Part shown: positions 36,598 through 47,655 of the stretch, one piece after another
Numbering within the stretch: the stretch's first letter is position 1
Layout: the number at the start of each line of letters is the position of its first letter
Source: Gaertneriomyces semiglobifer
Taxonomy: Eukaryota > Chytridiomycota > Chytridiomycetes > Spizellomycetales > Spizellomycetaceae
Reading direction: 5' to 3'
Assembly (NCBI GenBank): GCA_025558075.1
Contig: JAHLKF010000001.1
Location: 186,001 to 250,000, forward strand
Length of the DNA stretch: 64,000 bases
Program-made: the position numbers and the translations under genes
The notes under the pieces: model-generated
The model's database searches: none
What the model was told of the DNA's origin: nothing
What the model saw: only the letters and a program-made list of their open reading frames with translations

Positions 36598-38212
36598 ATG
36601 CCACCTAAAAAGAAGGTCGAAAGTGTGGAGAAGCCCCTGTTGGGCAGACCTAGTAACAATTTGAAGATGGTATGTTGGTAAGGTCGTCCGGGGGGGTGAC
36701 CTGTTCTGTTTTCCAATCTGCCAAACAGAGGCACTAAATGGAGTGTGCTGTTTTGTCCAGGGGTAATTACGCTTGCGAGTTGCTCGTGCGTTCGTGGACT
36801 TCCATCTAAAGATACTCGTCCCACTTTCAGAATAGTGGGTCTACCCAATGTGGGAAAATCCAGCTTCTTCAATGCCTTGACCAACAGCTCTGTCGCCGCA
36901 GAAAACTTCCCTTTCTGCACCATTGATCCTTCCGAGGCTCGGGTTGCTGTTCCCGATGCGCGATTCGACTGGCTCTGCGACTTCTACAAGCCAGCGTCCA
37001 AAGTTCCCGCGTTTCTGACCGTAACCGACATCGCTGGTTTAGTGAAGGGAGCCGCCGAAGGTAGTTGCACTTTCTCCTCCGCGCATTGGGTCTTTTCATA
37101 ACCAAGATGTTCAGGCCAGGGACTTGGCAACGCCTTTTTATCCCACATTCAAGCTGTTGATGGCATTCTCCATCTGGTCCGTGCATTCGACGATGCAGAC
37201 GTTATTCACGTTGAGGGAGATCTCGACCCTGTGCGTGACATGGCCATCATCCATGAGGAACTTCGACTGAAGGACGAGGCCTTCCTGACCAAACAGGTGG
37301 AATCCCGTGCACGAGACGTAACGCGCCTCGGCAAGGGAGGAGGTGCTGCTGATAAGGCCAAGAAGGAAGAGTTTGAGATTCTGCAAAAGGTCCACAAGTG
37401 GGTGGTGGACGACAAGAAGGATGTTCGGGAAGGGCTTTGGAACGGCAAGGAGATTGAACTCATCAACAGCCTTCACCTCATTACCGCCAAGCCCGTTGTC
37501 TACCTGGTATGTTGAACCACCTGTTATGCTAGCGTCAATCAGAGTTGTTGACATCCTTTAGTGCAATCTGAGCGAGCGCGACTACTGCAGGAAGAAGAAC
37601 AAATGGTTACCGAAGATCAAAGCCTGGATTGATGAGCACCATCCTGGGGATCTCTTGATTCCCTACTCTGGTGTATTAGAGATGCAATTGACCTCCATGA
37701 CATCCGATGAGCGGAATGCGTATTTGAAGGGCTTGCAGGAAAAGTATGAGCTTCCTGTCGCTGTCACCTCCGTCCTACCGAAGATTATCGTTGCGGGATA
37801 TAATGCCCTGCAGCTTATTTACTGTAAGTGTTACTATTCAAGCAATGTACCTATAAACGTGGATTTGACGATGTTTGCATTAGTTTTCACTGGCGGTCCG
37901 GATGAAGTACGCGCTTGGACTATCCGAAAGAACACTAAAGCCCCACAAGCTGCCGGCACAATCCATACCGATTTTGAGAAGGTAAGCCTTTTGCGCCATG
38001 AACTGCGGTGTGTCCAACTAGGTGACCCCCACTTGCACTAGGCTTTTATCATGGCTGAAGTCATGAAATATGACGATCTCAAAGAATTGGGCTCTGAAGC
38101 CGCTGTGAAAGCCGGAGGAAAGTATGTACAAAAGGGTAAAGAGTATGTTGTCCAAGATGGAGATATTCTATACTTCAAGGCCGGCCAAGTGAACGCTGGA
38201 AAGAAGAAATAA
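36598..38212 (+). CDS. OLA1: Obg-like ATPase OLA1/YchF
   Basis: Ribosome-binding P-loop ATPase; cytosolic. Exon 1 (36598-36669) gives [20 protein letters not shown] ending NLKM. The next large exon (from 36831) continues as [20 protein letters not shown]. Joining these directly breaks the frame. A 2-nt exon GG at 36761-36762 would restore it and the conserved Gly ([14 protein letters not shown]). Later parts show [38 protein letters not shown] (switch 2 without the GTPase Gln, as in YchF), [25 protein letters not shown] and [16 protein letters not shown]. The TGS domain follows, with [20 protein letters not shown] and [14 protein letters not shown], ending GKKK. NLSE takes the place of the NKxD guanine motif, consistent with ATP preference. 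Six or seven exons. Confidence 0.93.
36761..36762 (+). other. Candidate 2-nt microexon (GG) in OLA1
   Basis: The bases GG sit directly between ...gttttgtccag and gtaattacg.... The left acceptor has a pyrimidine tract and an ACTAA branch-like site about 25 nt upstream (36733). The right donor GTAATT is followed 68 nt later by TTTCAG. The flanking introns would be 36670-36760 (91 nt) and 36763-36830 (68 nt). Only this, or a sequencing error, gives ATG-GG-A = Met-Gly in the invariant stretch. Confidence 0.6.
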
Positions 38213-38477
38213 ACGTTGCCATATATCTTGTAGCTGTAAATATATTCCTTGTCTGTTACTAAATCTTGACCGGAGAAAAGTTTACGTAATAAATCCCGCA
38301 ACGCGTCGTTCGTTCATGACCCGTAGTAAATTCTGCATAGACAAAGGTTCCTACAGCCCATCGGGGCCAGGGGTTGTTTATATCGGCGTTGGGTGTCGAT
38401 ATTTCGACTGTAGCTGGAATACTGACCGCAGGTAAAATGTGTAGTCTGTGACCGTAGCAGAATTCGAGACACTCAGC

Positions 38478-40562
38478 ATGGACATTACTTTTCAGAATAT
38501 CAGCTATCAGATTCCGCGGAAACGGCCGAAAGGTCAACGTGCCCGCACGGCCCATTCTCCCGACCCGGAATCCCTCGCGGATGGGAAGAACCGGAAAATC
38601 CTCGACAACATTAGTGGGTCATGGCGAAAAGGACAGCTAGTTGGCATCTTTGGAGTATCGGGAAGTGGCAAGAGCACGCTACTGGAATGCCTTGCCGGTA
38701 GGAAACGAGGGTCTTCTGTGACCGGCCGCGTATGGATTGATCAACAACCGCGAGAAAAATACGACATGCGCCAGCTCTCCGGATATGTCGATCAGGACGA
38801 CTGCTTCTTGAATAACCTGACCGTTCGAGAGACTCTACTCTACAGTTTGCAACTAAGAGTGAGCGACAAAGACATGCCGATAGAGAAAAAACATCGTCGA
38901 GTCCAGCGCATACTTGAGGTGCTCCACCTACAAAAGGCAGCCGACAGTCGCATTGGCGATCCAATGAAGCGTGGCATTAGCGGAGGTGAGCGACGGAGAG
39001 TTACCATTGGCTTAGAGCTCATTACTCTTCCGCCACTACTGTTTTGCGACGAAATTACGTCGGGATTATCCGCAAAAGACGCATTACGTGTAATGCGTAT
39101 TGTGCGGAAGCTGTGTGCCACTGGACGACACACAGTGGTCTGCACTATTCATCAGCCACGCTCCTCGATTTTCTACATGTTTGATCAAATATTGCTCCTC
39201 CATGAGGGTCGCACCGTGTATTGTGGTGCTGGAGGCGCGGACGCTTTGGAGTACTTCAATCGCCTTGGCATGCCGTGTCCGATGTACTCCAATCCTGCTG
39301 ATTGGTTGCTCGACCTCATGGTAGATGAAGATGAATACGCTCCAGATCCGGAACTTGATAACACATCGCCTGAGCCTCCTGTTGTTCAAAGGGGGCAGAG
39401 CCTCGAAGAGGGGCTAAGTGTGGGGCAAAGCGCACAACGGACAACATTGAGCCTCCACGGGGGAATACTCGCCACGGCGATTTCAGGCCCGGATTTAACA
39501 GCGCCACCAATCGGACATGCGCGCGAGCTCAGCAGCGCAAGCATTGATCTTTTTCGCGGCTTGCAAGGAGTTAAACAGCAACATCGATATTCCGCTGCGG
39601 ACCTCTCGAATCTCTTTCCAAAGTCGCGAGAATATGTTGCGCTTCAGGGCGCCATTTACGCGTTGGCTCAGTCGGAAGGGCAGGCTGGTATCCAAAAAAA
39701 GTGGGCTTCTCAGCGGACGCCTGTTTCGTACAGCAGAGAGTGTTATCTCCTGACGAAGCGGCAGTTCGTCGATAGTCGGCGAAGTCCCATCCTACTGTAC
39801 GCGCGTACATTTGTGACAGTACTGGTAGCCCTAATCGCCGGAGCCGTATTCATGCCAAGGGTTCGGCACAACGACTCGGATCCCTACTTGTCGGACCAGG
39901 AATCTGCCAACCAGAAGGTTAATTCCCTTCTTTTCCTGATGTGCGTGTTTTCGCTTTTCGCGCTGCCGGCGGTTGGGAAAATGGTTGATTGTCGGATTCT
40001 ATTTCATCGAGAGCGCCAAGCTGGGTACGTCCATCCCCTGCCGTACATCATATCCCTGACGCTTGTAGAGCTGCCAATTCTTTTGATGACCATCATCGTT
40101 TATGGCTGCATCAGCTACTGGATGGTTGGGTTAGTCGCGACCGCAGGACACTTTGCCTTCTTTTTGCTCACCATTACGCTCGTCATTCTGTGCTCGTTCT
40201 GCATTGCGCAAGCTGTGGCCGCCGGCGCGGGCAGTAATGCACTTGGGATGGCGCTATTTTGCGGTGTATTCGTATGGTCACTTCTATTGGGCGGTTTTCT
40301 CGTGCGCCGGCCGCTACTTCCCCACGGCATACAGTGGATTGTCTACACGTCTTACCTCTACTTTGGCTTCGAGGCTTTGGTTATTAATGAATTCAGCGGG
40401 CAAGGGTCCATCGGCGCTGAGTTTCTCAACTTCCGTGGCTTTTCTCCGGATGACCAGTGGCTCAGCATAGCAAAGCTCGCGGCCTGGGTAGTTTTCTGGC
40501 GTATAGTCGGTTACTTCATCCTGCGTTATCTGCAGCATGCCCGCAAACAGAACGTAAAATGA
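38478..40562 (+). CDS. ABC transporter, ABCG (White) half-transporter
   Basis: An intronless frame of 694 codons from ATG 38478 (the longer frame begins at GTG 38448). The nucleotide-binding domain comes first. Its motifs are GIFGVSGSGKSTLLECLAG (Walker A), YVDQDDCFLNNLTVRETLLY (Q-loop region), GISGGERRRVTIGLEL (signature), LLFCDEITSGLSAKDALRVM (Walker B and D-loop) and CTIHQPRSSIFYMFD (H-loop). A linker of about 200 polar residues follows. Six membrane segments come next, including FVTVLVALIAGAVFM, SLLFLMCVFSLFALPAV, LVELPILLMTIIVYG, GHFAFFLLTITLVIL and AKLAAWVVFWRIVGYFIL. NBD-TMD order with one set of each defines a half-size ABCG that must dimerise to export lipids, sterols or drugs. DEITSGLS replaces the common DEPTSGLD. 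Confidence 0.92.
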   Translation: MDITFQNISYQIPRKRPKGQRARTAHSPDPESLADGKNRKILDNISGSWRKGQLVGIFGVSGSGKSTLLECLAGRKRGSSVTGRVWIDQQPREKYDMRQLSGYVDQDDCFLNNLTVRETLLYSLQLRVSDKDMPIEKKHRRVQRILEVLHLQKAADSRIGDPMKRGISGGERRRVTIGLELITLPPLLFCDEITSGLSAKDALRVMRIVRKLCATGRHTVVCTIHQPRSSIFYMFDQILLLHEGRTVYCGAGGADALEYFNRLGMPCPMYSNPADWLLDLMVDEDEYAPDPELDNTSPEPPVVQRGQSLEEGLSVGQSAQRTTLSLHGGILATAISGPDLTAPPIGHARELSSASIDLFRGLQGVKQQHRYSAADLSNLFPKSREYVALQGAIYALAQSEGQAGIQKKWASQRTPVSYSRECYLLTKRQFVDSRRSPILLYARTFVTVLVALIAGAVFMPRVRHNDSDPYLSDQESANQKVNSLLFLMCVFSLFALPAVGKMVDCRILFHRERQAGYVHPLPYIISLTLVELPILLMTIIVYGCISYWMVGLVATAGHFAFFLLTITLVILCSFCIAQAVAAGAGSNALGMALFCGVFVWSLLLGGFLVRRPLLPHGIQWIVYTSYLYFGFEALVINEFSGQGSIGAEFLNFRGFSPDDQWLSIAKLAAWVVFWRIVGYFILRYLQHARKQNVK

Positions 40563-40694
40563 GTTCGTAGTGCGGCCCTCCGGTTTTGATGTCTATTGAT
40601 AACAACATGCAAATATCACTCAAGTTCCAGTCTGAAATATGTCTGCAGAAACAGATATGATACAATCTGTGCTGCCGCCCGACAAGACCCAAAA

Positions 40695-41238
40695 ATGCTC
40701 ACCCATAGATTGATGAAGTCCAGCTTGCTGTCGGTATGTCGGAGGTGTCCGGTCTTTCGGCGGCCGGTCTTGCTTCAGCCGACGCTGGTGCAGCGGGGTC
40801 ATTACGTGACAAAGTCGCATTTTGCACGAGACGCAGTGGATGTAAATAAGGAGGTTGAGACCATCTCAGAGTTGTTTGCGGCTGCTCGTGATGAGGTGTG
40901 CCATAGTTGATAATTTTCTCAGATGAGAACGTGTTACTTATCCGTGGATTATAGCTAGAGTATGCGGAAGAGGCCAAAGGAACTACATATTACAATGAGG
41001 ATCGTCAAACTGCACAGAAGGTAGGACGCCGTGCGGAAGGCATGTATTGTCACAATAGGCGTGATAAGCTTACTCTCTACACTAGGCAGTCGAAGATACG
41101 CTCGCTGCATACGTCCAATTGAAGGCACGCTTGAGTACGGACGCAGAACGTAAAGATGTAGAACGGCGTATTGGGCTGCGTATGGCCGAGTTACGAGCAC
41201 AATTAGATGCTTTAACTGAGGCAGAGGGAGATCACTAG
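40695..41238 (+). CDS. Small mitochondrial-type protein, unknown family
   Basis: Three exons: 40695-40895, 40961-41020 and 41086-41238, giving 137 residues. The first 45 residues (MLTHRLMKSSLLSVCRRCPV, RRPVLLQPTLVQRGHY) form a basic, Ser/Leu presequence typical of matrix import. The mature part is helical and acidic: VNKEVETISELFAAARDEYA, KGTTYYNEDRQTAQKAVEDT, LAAYVQLKARLSTDAERKDV, RMAELRAQLDALTEAEGDH. The second intron uses a TAGAG acceptor and the first a GTGTGC donor, so joins are slightly unusual but keep frame. I do not recognise the family. Convergent with the next gene at 55 bp. Confidence 0.6.
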
Positions 41239-41293
41239 AGGGATGCTGCTGTCAATGACCAATATTTACACGAACTATAAACATTTTGCTACA

Positions 41294-43207
41294 TCAAATG
41301 TTCCAGGACGCAAATCTGATCCTTCCGCGTGGCTTACGTCGGTAAGAATTCGGAGGAACTAGACGGCTTCGCTTCACCAGATGATCGTTCGAGAAGAAAT
41401 CTCCTACGGACGCGGACGATACCCCAGCAGGAGTCCCGGATTCTGGTGGGCCAGACAGGCCCAACCCGAGTCCCAACACCAGAGCCACTGCAGCGCACAT
41501 GAGAAGGAGTACCAAAGCAGCCCTTCCGATAGTCCTGTACAGACGATAGCGTTGGGACCTAACTCGTACACCCGCTTCTTCCACATCATACGAGGTGCAC
41601 GACTCTGCAGCTATGGAAATGGCAACCGACGATGCTTCATCATCCTTGACTTCAAGAGACTTTTGATATTCCACATAGCATGCGTCTGAAGTCAAGGGGA
41701 CAAAGGATTTTTCCCTGACCCATTTATTGCATTCGGCGTAACGGGCGTCGGCGGACTGCGAAACCCGCCTCATAGCACTAGATGTGAACGGGTCTTCGGT
41801 ACTTCTATAAGACAAGCAACCTTGGCAAAATTCGACGGAGTTAGCTGGAGATCATGCAGACCCCTGAGCTCAAAGTGTAATAGCTACCTCCAGGGAAAAA
41901 GCCCGCCTGATTCGTCCGACAGTTTTTACCTAAGATCCAGCCTAACGTACAAAACTCGAAGTAAGTATGCTAAATTAAAGGTGATGGCACAAGTCTAGCA
42001 TCAGAGACGCACCATCTTTGAACTGCTTGTAGATTTCCAAGACATCACCAGCTCGGATAGAAGTTTCATCTGACATGCCAGCAATGTGGCCAGCAATCGC
42101 TTTTTGCCTCGTTATGCATTCCCCTCGCTGACACAGCTGGCGCACTTTCTCTTGGGTATCATCGGTATGTGTGGACTCGTCCAATGAAACTTGCTCGCTA
42201 CTGTTCTTCGGAGGCTGATCACCTGCCTCAGAAGTTACTAGGCTTGATTCCCGCCGCGGTCGGGGTGTTGAAAGCGGCGTTTCGCTTTCCAGATAAAAAA
42301 ATTCGCTAAAGGTAGGTGACGGCAACGGAGGTAAGGTTGTAGGCAACGCCAACGAGTCTTTCGGCATTCCGTCATGGACCTCATGCCCAGGAGCATGAAT
42401 TTCGGCGGCATTGTTATCGGAAATAATTGGCGGTGTTTCCCCGCTGGGCGTAACAGTAATCTGTGGTGTGGTCGAAGGTACTGGAGAGCGGTCGCTCTCG
42501 AGAAAAAACATCTCACTAAACGTGGGCGACGGCAGAGGCGGCAATGGAAATGACGACGCTGACGATGTATCGGATGCGACACCAGTCTCTGCGGACAGAG
42601 CAATGTCCTCGTTATAACCTCCAGAAAAACTAGAGCCTCTAGTGTCTTTGCGATGCGATATTGTCGGTGATACAAATACGTGCGGCTGGTGCTTCCCGCC
42701 CACATCTGGTACCCTGGGTAACGGGGGCGATGAACTAGGCGAAAGCAACGAGTTCGAGCGAGGAGTCGATGGTAATGACTGATGGACCGCCTGTGGGGTT
42801 AACAGCCCGGGTGTATATGGCCTCCTGCCGCCCGGCTTATCGCCAACGGGTACATCTGGAACCTCCACGGGAGGTGTAACCACAACTTCAGCGGCTCGAA
42901 GAACTGGTGAGCTGAGGAATCGAGACAAGCGGTCTCCTAAAGGACGTCCAGCAATGGCGCCGGCGCCCACTGAAGAAGCATCCGGCAGGTCGGTCAAGCT
43001 GCTTGCATGGTATTCTTCGTCGGAAGCATCCGAAGTGCGAGATGCCTGCGAAAGCATACTCATTCCATCGTCCACCCACAATGAATGAATCGCCCCTGCG
43101 ACGGAGTCCAATGGGTGGTTGGTGGTGTATTTGACAGTATTTCGCCTGGCAGATTTCTTTTCGTCAAAAACAAGGTTCAACGGCGCGAAAGTCGCGCGCG
43201 GTGGCAT
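41294..43207 (-). CDS. SH3-domain protein with C-terminal membrane anchor
   Basis: Three exons: 43207-42013, 41941-41888 and 41844-41294 (about 600 residues). The N-terminal 370 residues are disordered, Pro/Ser-rich, with two copies of a short motif, LPPLPSPTFSEMFFLES and LPPLPSPTFSEFFYLES. The SH3 domain spans all joins: SDETSIRAGDVLEIYKQFKD, then GWILGKNCRTNQAGFFPG. A linker (DEASSVAISIAAESC) leads to RTIGRAALVLLLMCAAVALV with LGLGLGLSG, the only membrane span, and about 45 mostly basic residues after it. The SH3 domain thus precedes the membrane span, opposite to Fus1-type proteins. The middle exon of 54 nt is supported by the DGW and GFFP motifs it creates. The function is unknown, possibly cortical scaffolding. 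Confidence 0.75.
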
Positions 43208-43369
43208 CACGGCTTACGCAAGCAGGGGTTAAAGCCCTAGGCTCGTTCTTTTTGGCCGTGAAGATTCTGCAAAAAGAGTCAACGACAATTATATAGTTGA
43301 CACGAGAAGGCGGTGAACGGACAGGGCATTATTGTGCAGGGAAATTAGGGTGGTCTGCATATAGTCAGG

Positions 43370-46300
43370 ATGTCTAACGGTATGATGGCCCTTTATTGGG
43401 AATTGGCTTCGGTCGATCCCAAGGTTAGAGACGATGCTGCTCACACACTGCTGAGGGCCTTGCACCAATTTCAATGCACATTTACCCCACAAGAAGCGGA
43501 TATGGAGTCAGAAGATCTGGAGAAAGTGTGTGCCCCGGATGTGGCATATGGTGTCAAGCGTTTACTTAGAGGATTACCGTCAAGTCGTAAGGGTGCGCGC
43601 CAAGGATTTGCAGTTGCTCTCACAGAGGTGAGTTGGGGTTGTTCTCGTCTGTTCCCAGAAAGCGCGTGGTGAACTCATAAGAATCTCGCAGTTGCTGAGA
43701 AGTCTGGAATTTCTAAGAGTTTCAACGATTTTTCACCTTCTAATAAAGCTAACGCAAACAGCGGGGGCGAAGGGACAAGAGGAAAAGGACATTTTGTTTG
43801 GAAGAATATTTGGAATACTTGCCATATGCCAGGCCGACATGTTGAGGAGACCACATACCACTCTCGATGAAACGAAGGAGCTTGTCACTGCCCTGCTGAA
43901 ATACGCATCGAGTAAAAGCTACGTGCGCGAGACATGTTTCAAAGTTTTGATAACGATTCTCGAGAGCGTTCACGGACACGCGTTGGAGAATGAAGTGGTT
44001 GCATTTCTGGTACCAGCTGTACTTGCTAAAGAAGTTAGTACACCAGAGGATCTTTGGTTTGCTGTGGTAGCCCAATCCAAGCATCCAGAGTTTGATTGGG
44101 CATCTCCGCTACCATCGTGGAAAAGCGGATCCATATATAACCGAAATAACTTGGGAAAAGTCGTTGAGATTTTGAAAGACTCAACTTTTGTTAGCCCGAG
44201 AGTGCATTCGGTTTGGGAAGCCCTCTTGGACGTCCTACTAGCAACACCACGTCCGACGCAGGGTTTTACGCTGGAAGACTTATGGGTGTCGCTGGATGAA
44301 TCCCTTTTCAACTCAACGCTTGAGCGAAAGCATCTTGGATTGCTATTGTTCCAGAGAATACTCCCCCGCTTGGATGCGAAAGAAGTTCCATTCTTTTTCA
44401 CACCTCAATTCATGCGCACATTAATGAACCATCTCGCCAAACCGGACAACTATCTCCACAAGACTGCGAAACAGGCTGCTGCTTTTCTGTGTAAGACCGC
44501 ACAGGAGCGTAACGATATTGCCCTTCAGCTGGTGCTTCAATTAGTGGGCAAACATCAGCGCTTCGATAGCATCACAAAAACAAAAACGGTTGAAACGATT
44601 ATCGGCTCCCTCAAAGGAGAGTCTATTGCAGAATACGTTTCTTACCTGCAAGGAGTTTTTCTGAAGCCGATTGGTAAAGGTAACGATGTTAAGGGTGTTG
44701 ACCAACGTCGTCAATGGGCGTTAGATCAAATGATTTTGTTGCTGAAGAATGGTAAGCTTACCAAGGAAGAGAAGTGGGTTCAAAGCATTGCCGACTGCAT
44801 ATGCGTGCACGCCTTTTTCCATGTGAAAAAGACCGATGCCTCAATTCCTGCTCTGCAAGTACCCAGCCCGGAATTGTCGGAAGCATCTCGGGATAGTTGT
44901 AGGGACAAGTTCTTCAATGTCTTGGGTTACCTGGTATCACTGCCCCTTACTGTTGATGGAGCCAAGGTTGCCGGAGTGAAGGCGAATGGCAATTCGTGGG
45001 CATACGATTTGCACCTCCTCGTTTTGAAGTTATCACAGCGTCATAAGAGCACTACACTTGTGCAGCCGCTGGATGAGGAAGCAGTCCGAGCGATTCACAA
45101 AGGACAGTCGATTGTTCAATCCATTCACAAGAAGGCGGCAAACCCCGATGTTGCCCAGAACAAAGAGGCGTTAGCTAGATACAAGGCTTTTGAGTTATTG
45201 TTTGTTCATGTGTTCATTCAGGTATATGCCGATCCTGGAGAGGCGGTGGGACTTCTTGAAGAATTGGAAAGCTGTTACAATCTCGTCTTTGAAGATGCAA
45301 CAAAGTCTCAGAGCTCAAAGAAGCGCAAAGCAGCACACGACGATGACTCTAGCGATACTGAAGAGCCTGCACCCATGGAAGTGCTGTTTGATATTCTCGT
45401 CAGTTTCATGGCGAAGCCATCAGCGTTGATGAGAAGTTTGGCTGAAGAAGCGTTCAAAGTCTTTTGCAGTCAGATGACCAAACGCGGCCTGGAAGTAATT
45501 TTTGAGGTTCTATCTACAAAGAGCGGCGTTGCTGGCGCACAGGAGTTGTTCGAGAATGAAAATGAGGACCAGATGGAAATTGATGACGCCAACCTGCCTG
45601 ACGGCGATGCTCATAGCGACTCTGAGAGTGAAGACGATGAAGGGTCTGAAGAAGACGATGAGGATGGGGCGAATGCCGAGGTTGTTGATGAGGAATTGCG
45701 ACAGAAAATCCAGGAGGCGCTAGGCAACGCAGCCGTTGACGGCGAAGACGACTCTGAAGAAGAAGAGTTCCTCGACGATGACCAAATGGAAGCTTTTGAC
45801 GAGAAACTTGCGGAAATCTTCAGGCATAAGAAGGACATCAAAACACAGAAGAGAGATCTTAAGCAGCAAGTACTGCACTTCAAGTTCCGCGTTCTGGACT
45901 TGCTGGAGATCTTCATCAAAAAATGTCCGCAACATCCACTCATTCTCGACATCCTCATGCCGGTTCTGAAACTGTCGACGCAGACTTCGAGTACGGCGGA
46001 CGAGCTAGACCTTCACGCAAAGTTAGTTTCGTTGATCAAAAACAAGCTTTGCAAGCTGAAGGCTGTTCCTCCTGCAGACGCCGTCGATGCCGAACATGCG
46101 GCAACCACTCTGAAAGAAGTCCATGAATTTGCTCGAAAGGCGACGGACGGGGCCGTTGTTCAGTTATGCAGTGGAATTTCCATCCTTGTGGTTCGTGTAC
46201 TGGCACAATTCCGGGAGGATGCCGAGCCGCCGAAAGCGACTAAAAAGAATAAGAAGCGAAAGTCGGATGTGAAGGAGCAAGATGTCAAAGCTTTGAGCCG

Positions 46301-46908
46301 TGTCGCCTCCGTGTACAATGACTCGCTTGTGGATTTCTTATCAGCGAACAAAACCCGTCTGAAGCCTGTCATCTTCCTTGACCTTATCAATCGTTACCCC
46401 GCTTTTCTATGGGAGCTATTGCCGACCATGGTACATTTGACGTCCCAAGAGGCTGACCCCAAAGCGTATAACATGATTCAAGCGTACAATATCATGGCAC
46501 GGCTTATGAAGCAAACGCCCAAAAGCGACGAGCAGCTGAGGGCACCAATAGTGGAAGCAGTATGGGATGGGTTTACTGCAAACGTTCTTTGGACGCTCCA
46601 AGTAGCAACAGAGGATGCGGAGGGGTCGCGGGGCCTGAATAAGGATAGGGTGCGAGATTTGTTGAAGGACTTAGTAGTAATCGCAAGGCGGACGGTGAGC
46701 ATGATACCGTCTAAGGAAAAGGTAATTGTAATTCATGCCTTGGTTATCTTACCAATCCTGCTGACACTACGAATAGCTTTTACAGATGTGGAAAAGAGCT
46801 GAAATAGAAGTGGCCCTCACAGAGTTGGTCAAAAGCAAACGATTCGAGAATGTGCCGTCGATCAAGGCGCAAAGCAAACAACTGCTGGCGGTTCTGGCAG
46901 TTGCGTAA
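43370..46908 (+). CDS. POL5: DNA polymerase phi / MYBBP1A homologue
   Basis: Nucleolar protein needed for rRNA synthesis and large-subunit assembly; despite the name it is an all-helical HEAT-type protein. Three exons: 43370-43627, 43691-46721 and 46786-46908, about 1136 residues. The N-terminal part MMALYWELASVDPKVRDDAA, VKRLLRGLPSSRKGARQGFA, LLFGRIFGILAICQADML-like stretch and FKVLITILESVHGHALENEV match the POL5 family. The acidic low-complexity segment at about residues 710-800 (SESEDDEGSEEDDEDGA) and the basic clusters KKNKKRKSD are typical. The last exon gives WKRAEIEVALTELVKSKRFE and ends LLAVLAVA. It lies 47 bp from the convergent TBCA gene. Confidence 0.9.
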
Positions 46909-46955
46909 ATTATTCATGTATACATACGTATTTATATGTCGTTACATCCGTTCTT

Positions 46956-47435
46956 TTATATACTAAGTAGCGCTCGTGCGTTAGTGATCTCCTCGGGAAC
47001 ATCTGTAGTCTCATCTGCTGAAGTCTAAGCATTGGAGAACAAAATAGTGTATGAGCTCATGTGATAACCGCATAGAACTGCAACTTTGTTACCGAAAACT
47101 TGTCCAAAAGCTCTCTCAGCGCTTTCTGAGCGGTGGCCAAGCGTTGTCGGCTTTCTGGAAGCATTTGATTTGTCTCTTCAAGTACCTCTTCTTGTTTTCG
47201 TACGTCGTGCTCATCTGCACCCTCCGTTACCAACTTCTTAATACGTTCTTGCTGCTTCTCGGCCTCCTGCTCATAGTACGATAGATCTTTACCAATCCGC
47301 TTCACAGCGCCGGTTTGGACCTTGATCTTGCGTAGAAGATCGGCTTCAGGCTATTATTGTCCCTGGTTAGGCAACTGCGCCCATACTCTGCAGAAATATG
47401 GCAGTTTACAAGCTCACCTTGCTGTTTCTGAGCAT
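46956..47435 (-). CDS. TBCA: Tubulin-specific chaperone A
   Basis: Cofactor A captures beta-tubulin in the tubulin folding route; small cytosolic three-helix protein. Three exons: 47435-47418 (MLRNSK), 47350-47093 and 47024-46956. The middle exon has LLRKIKVQTGAVKRIGKDLS, YYEQEAEKQQERIKKLVTEG, DEHDVRKQEEVLEETNQMLP and RQRLATAQKALRELLDKF, the classic TBCA helices. The last exon gives TSADETTDVPEEITNARALL and ends SI. The protein is about 114 residues, normal size. The first exon is short and less certain; the rest is firm. Confidence 0.9.
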
Positions 47436-47655
47436 CTTTCCAAGGATATACCTAGTGTGCAGTTTTCACGACGAATGTTTTCGGTGGATTCGGTTTCCAG
47501 TTTTTGAAGAACGCGTCCCCGCAAAGGACTTGGAACACCGCAAAGAACAGAACAATTCACGGCGGAAAGCGACCTTAAACAACCTTGGTCGTTTGAGAGG
47601 CGGCGAACCCAGCTTTTCCATTGTCAGGCCGCGGTGTGAATACCGATAGGGCAAG

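Noticed and set aside
36670..36830. A single 161-nt intron in OLA1
   Set aside because: Joining 36669 to 36831 shifts the frame and destroys the P-loop, so I prefer two introns with a 2-nt exon.
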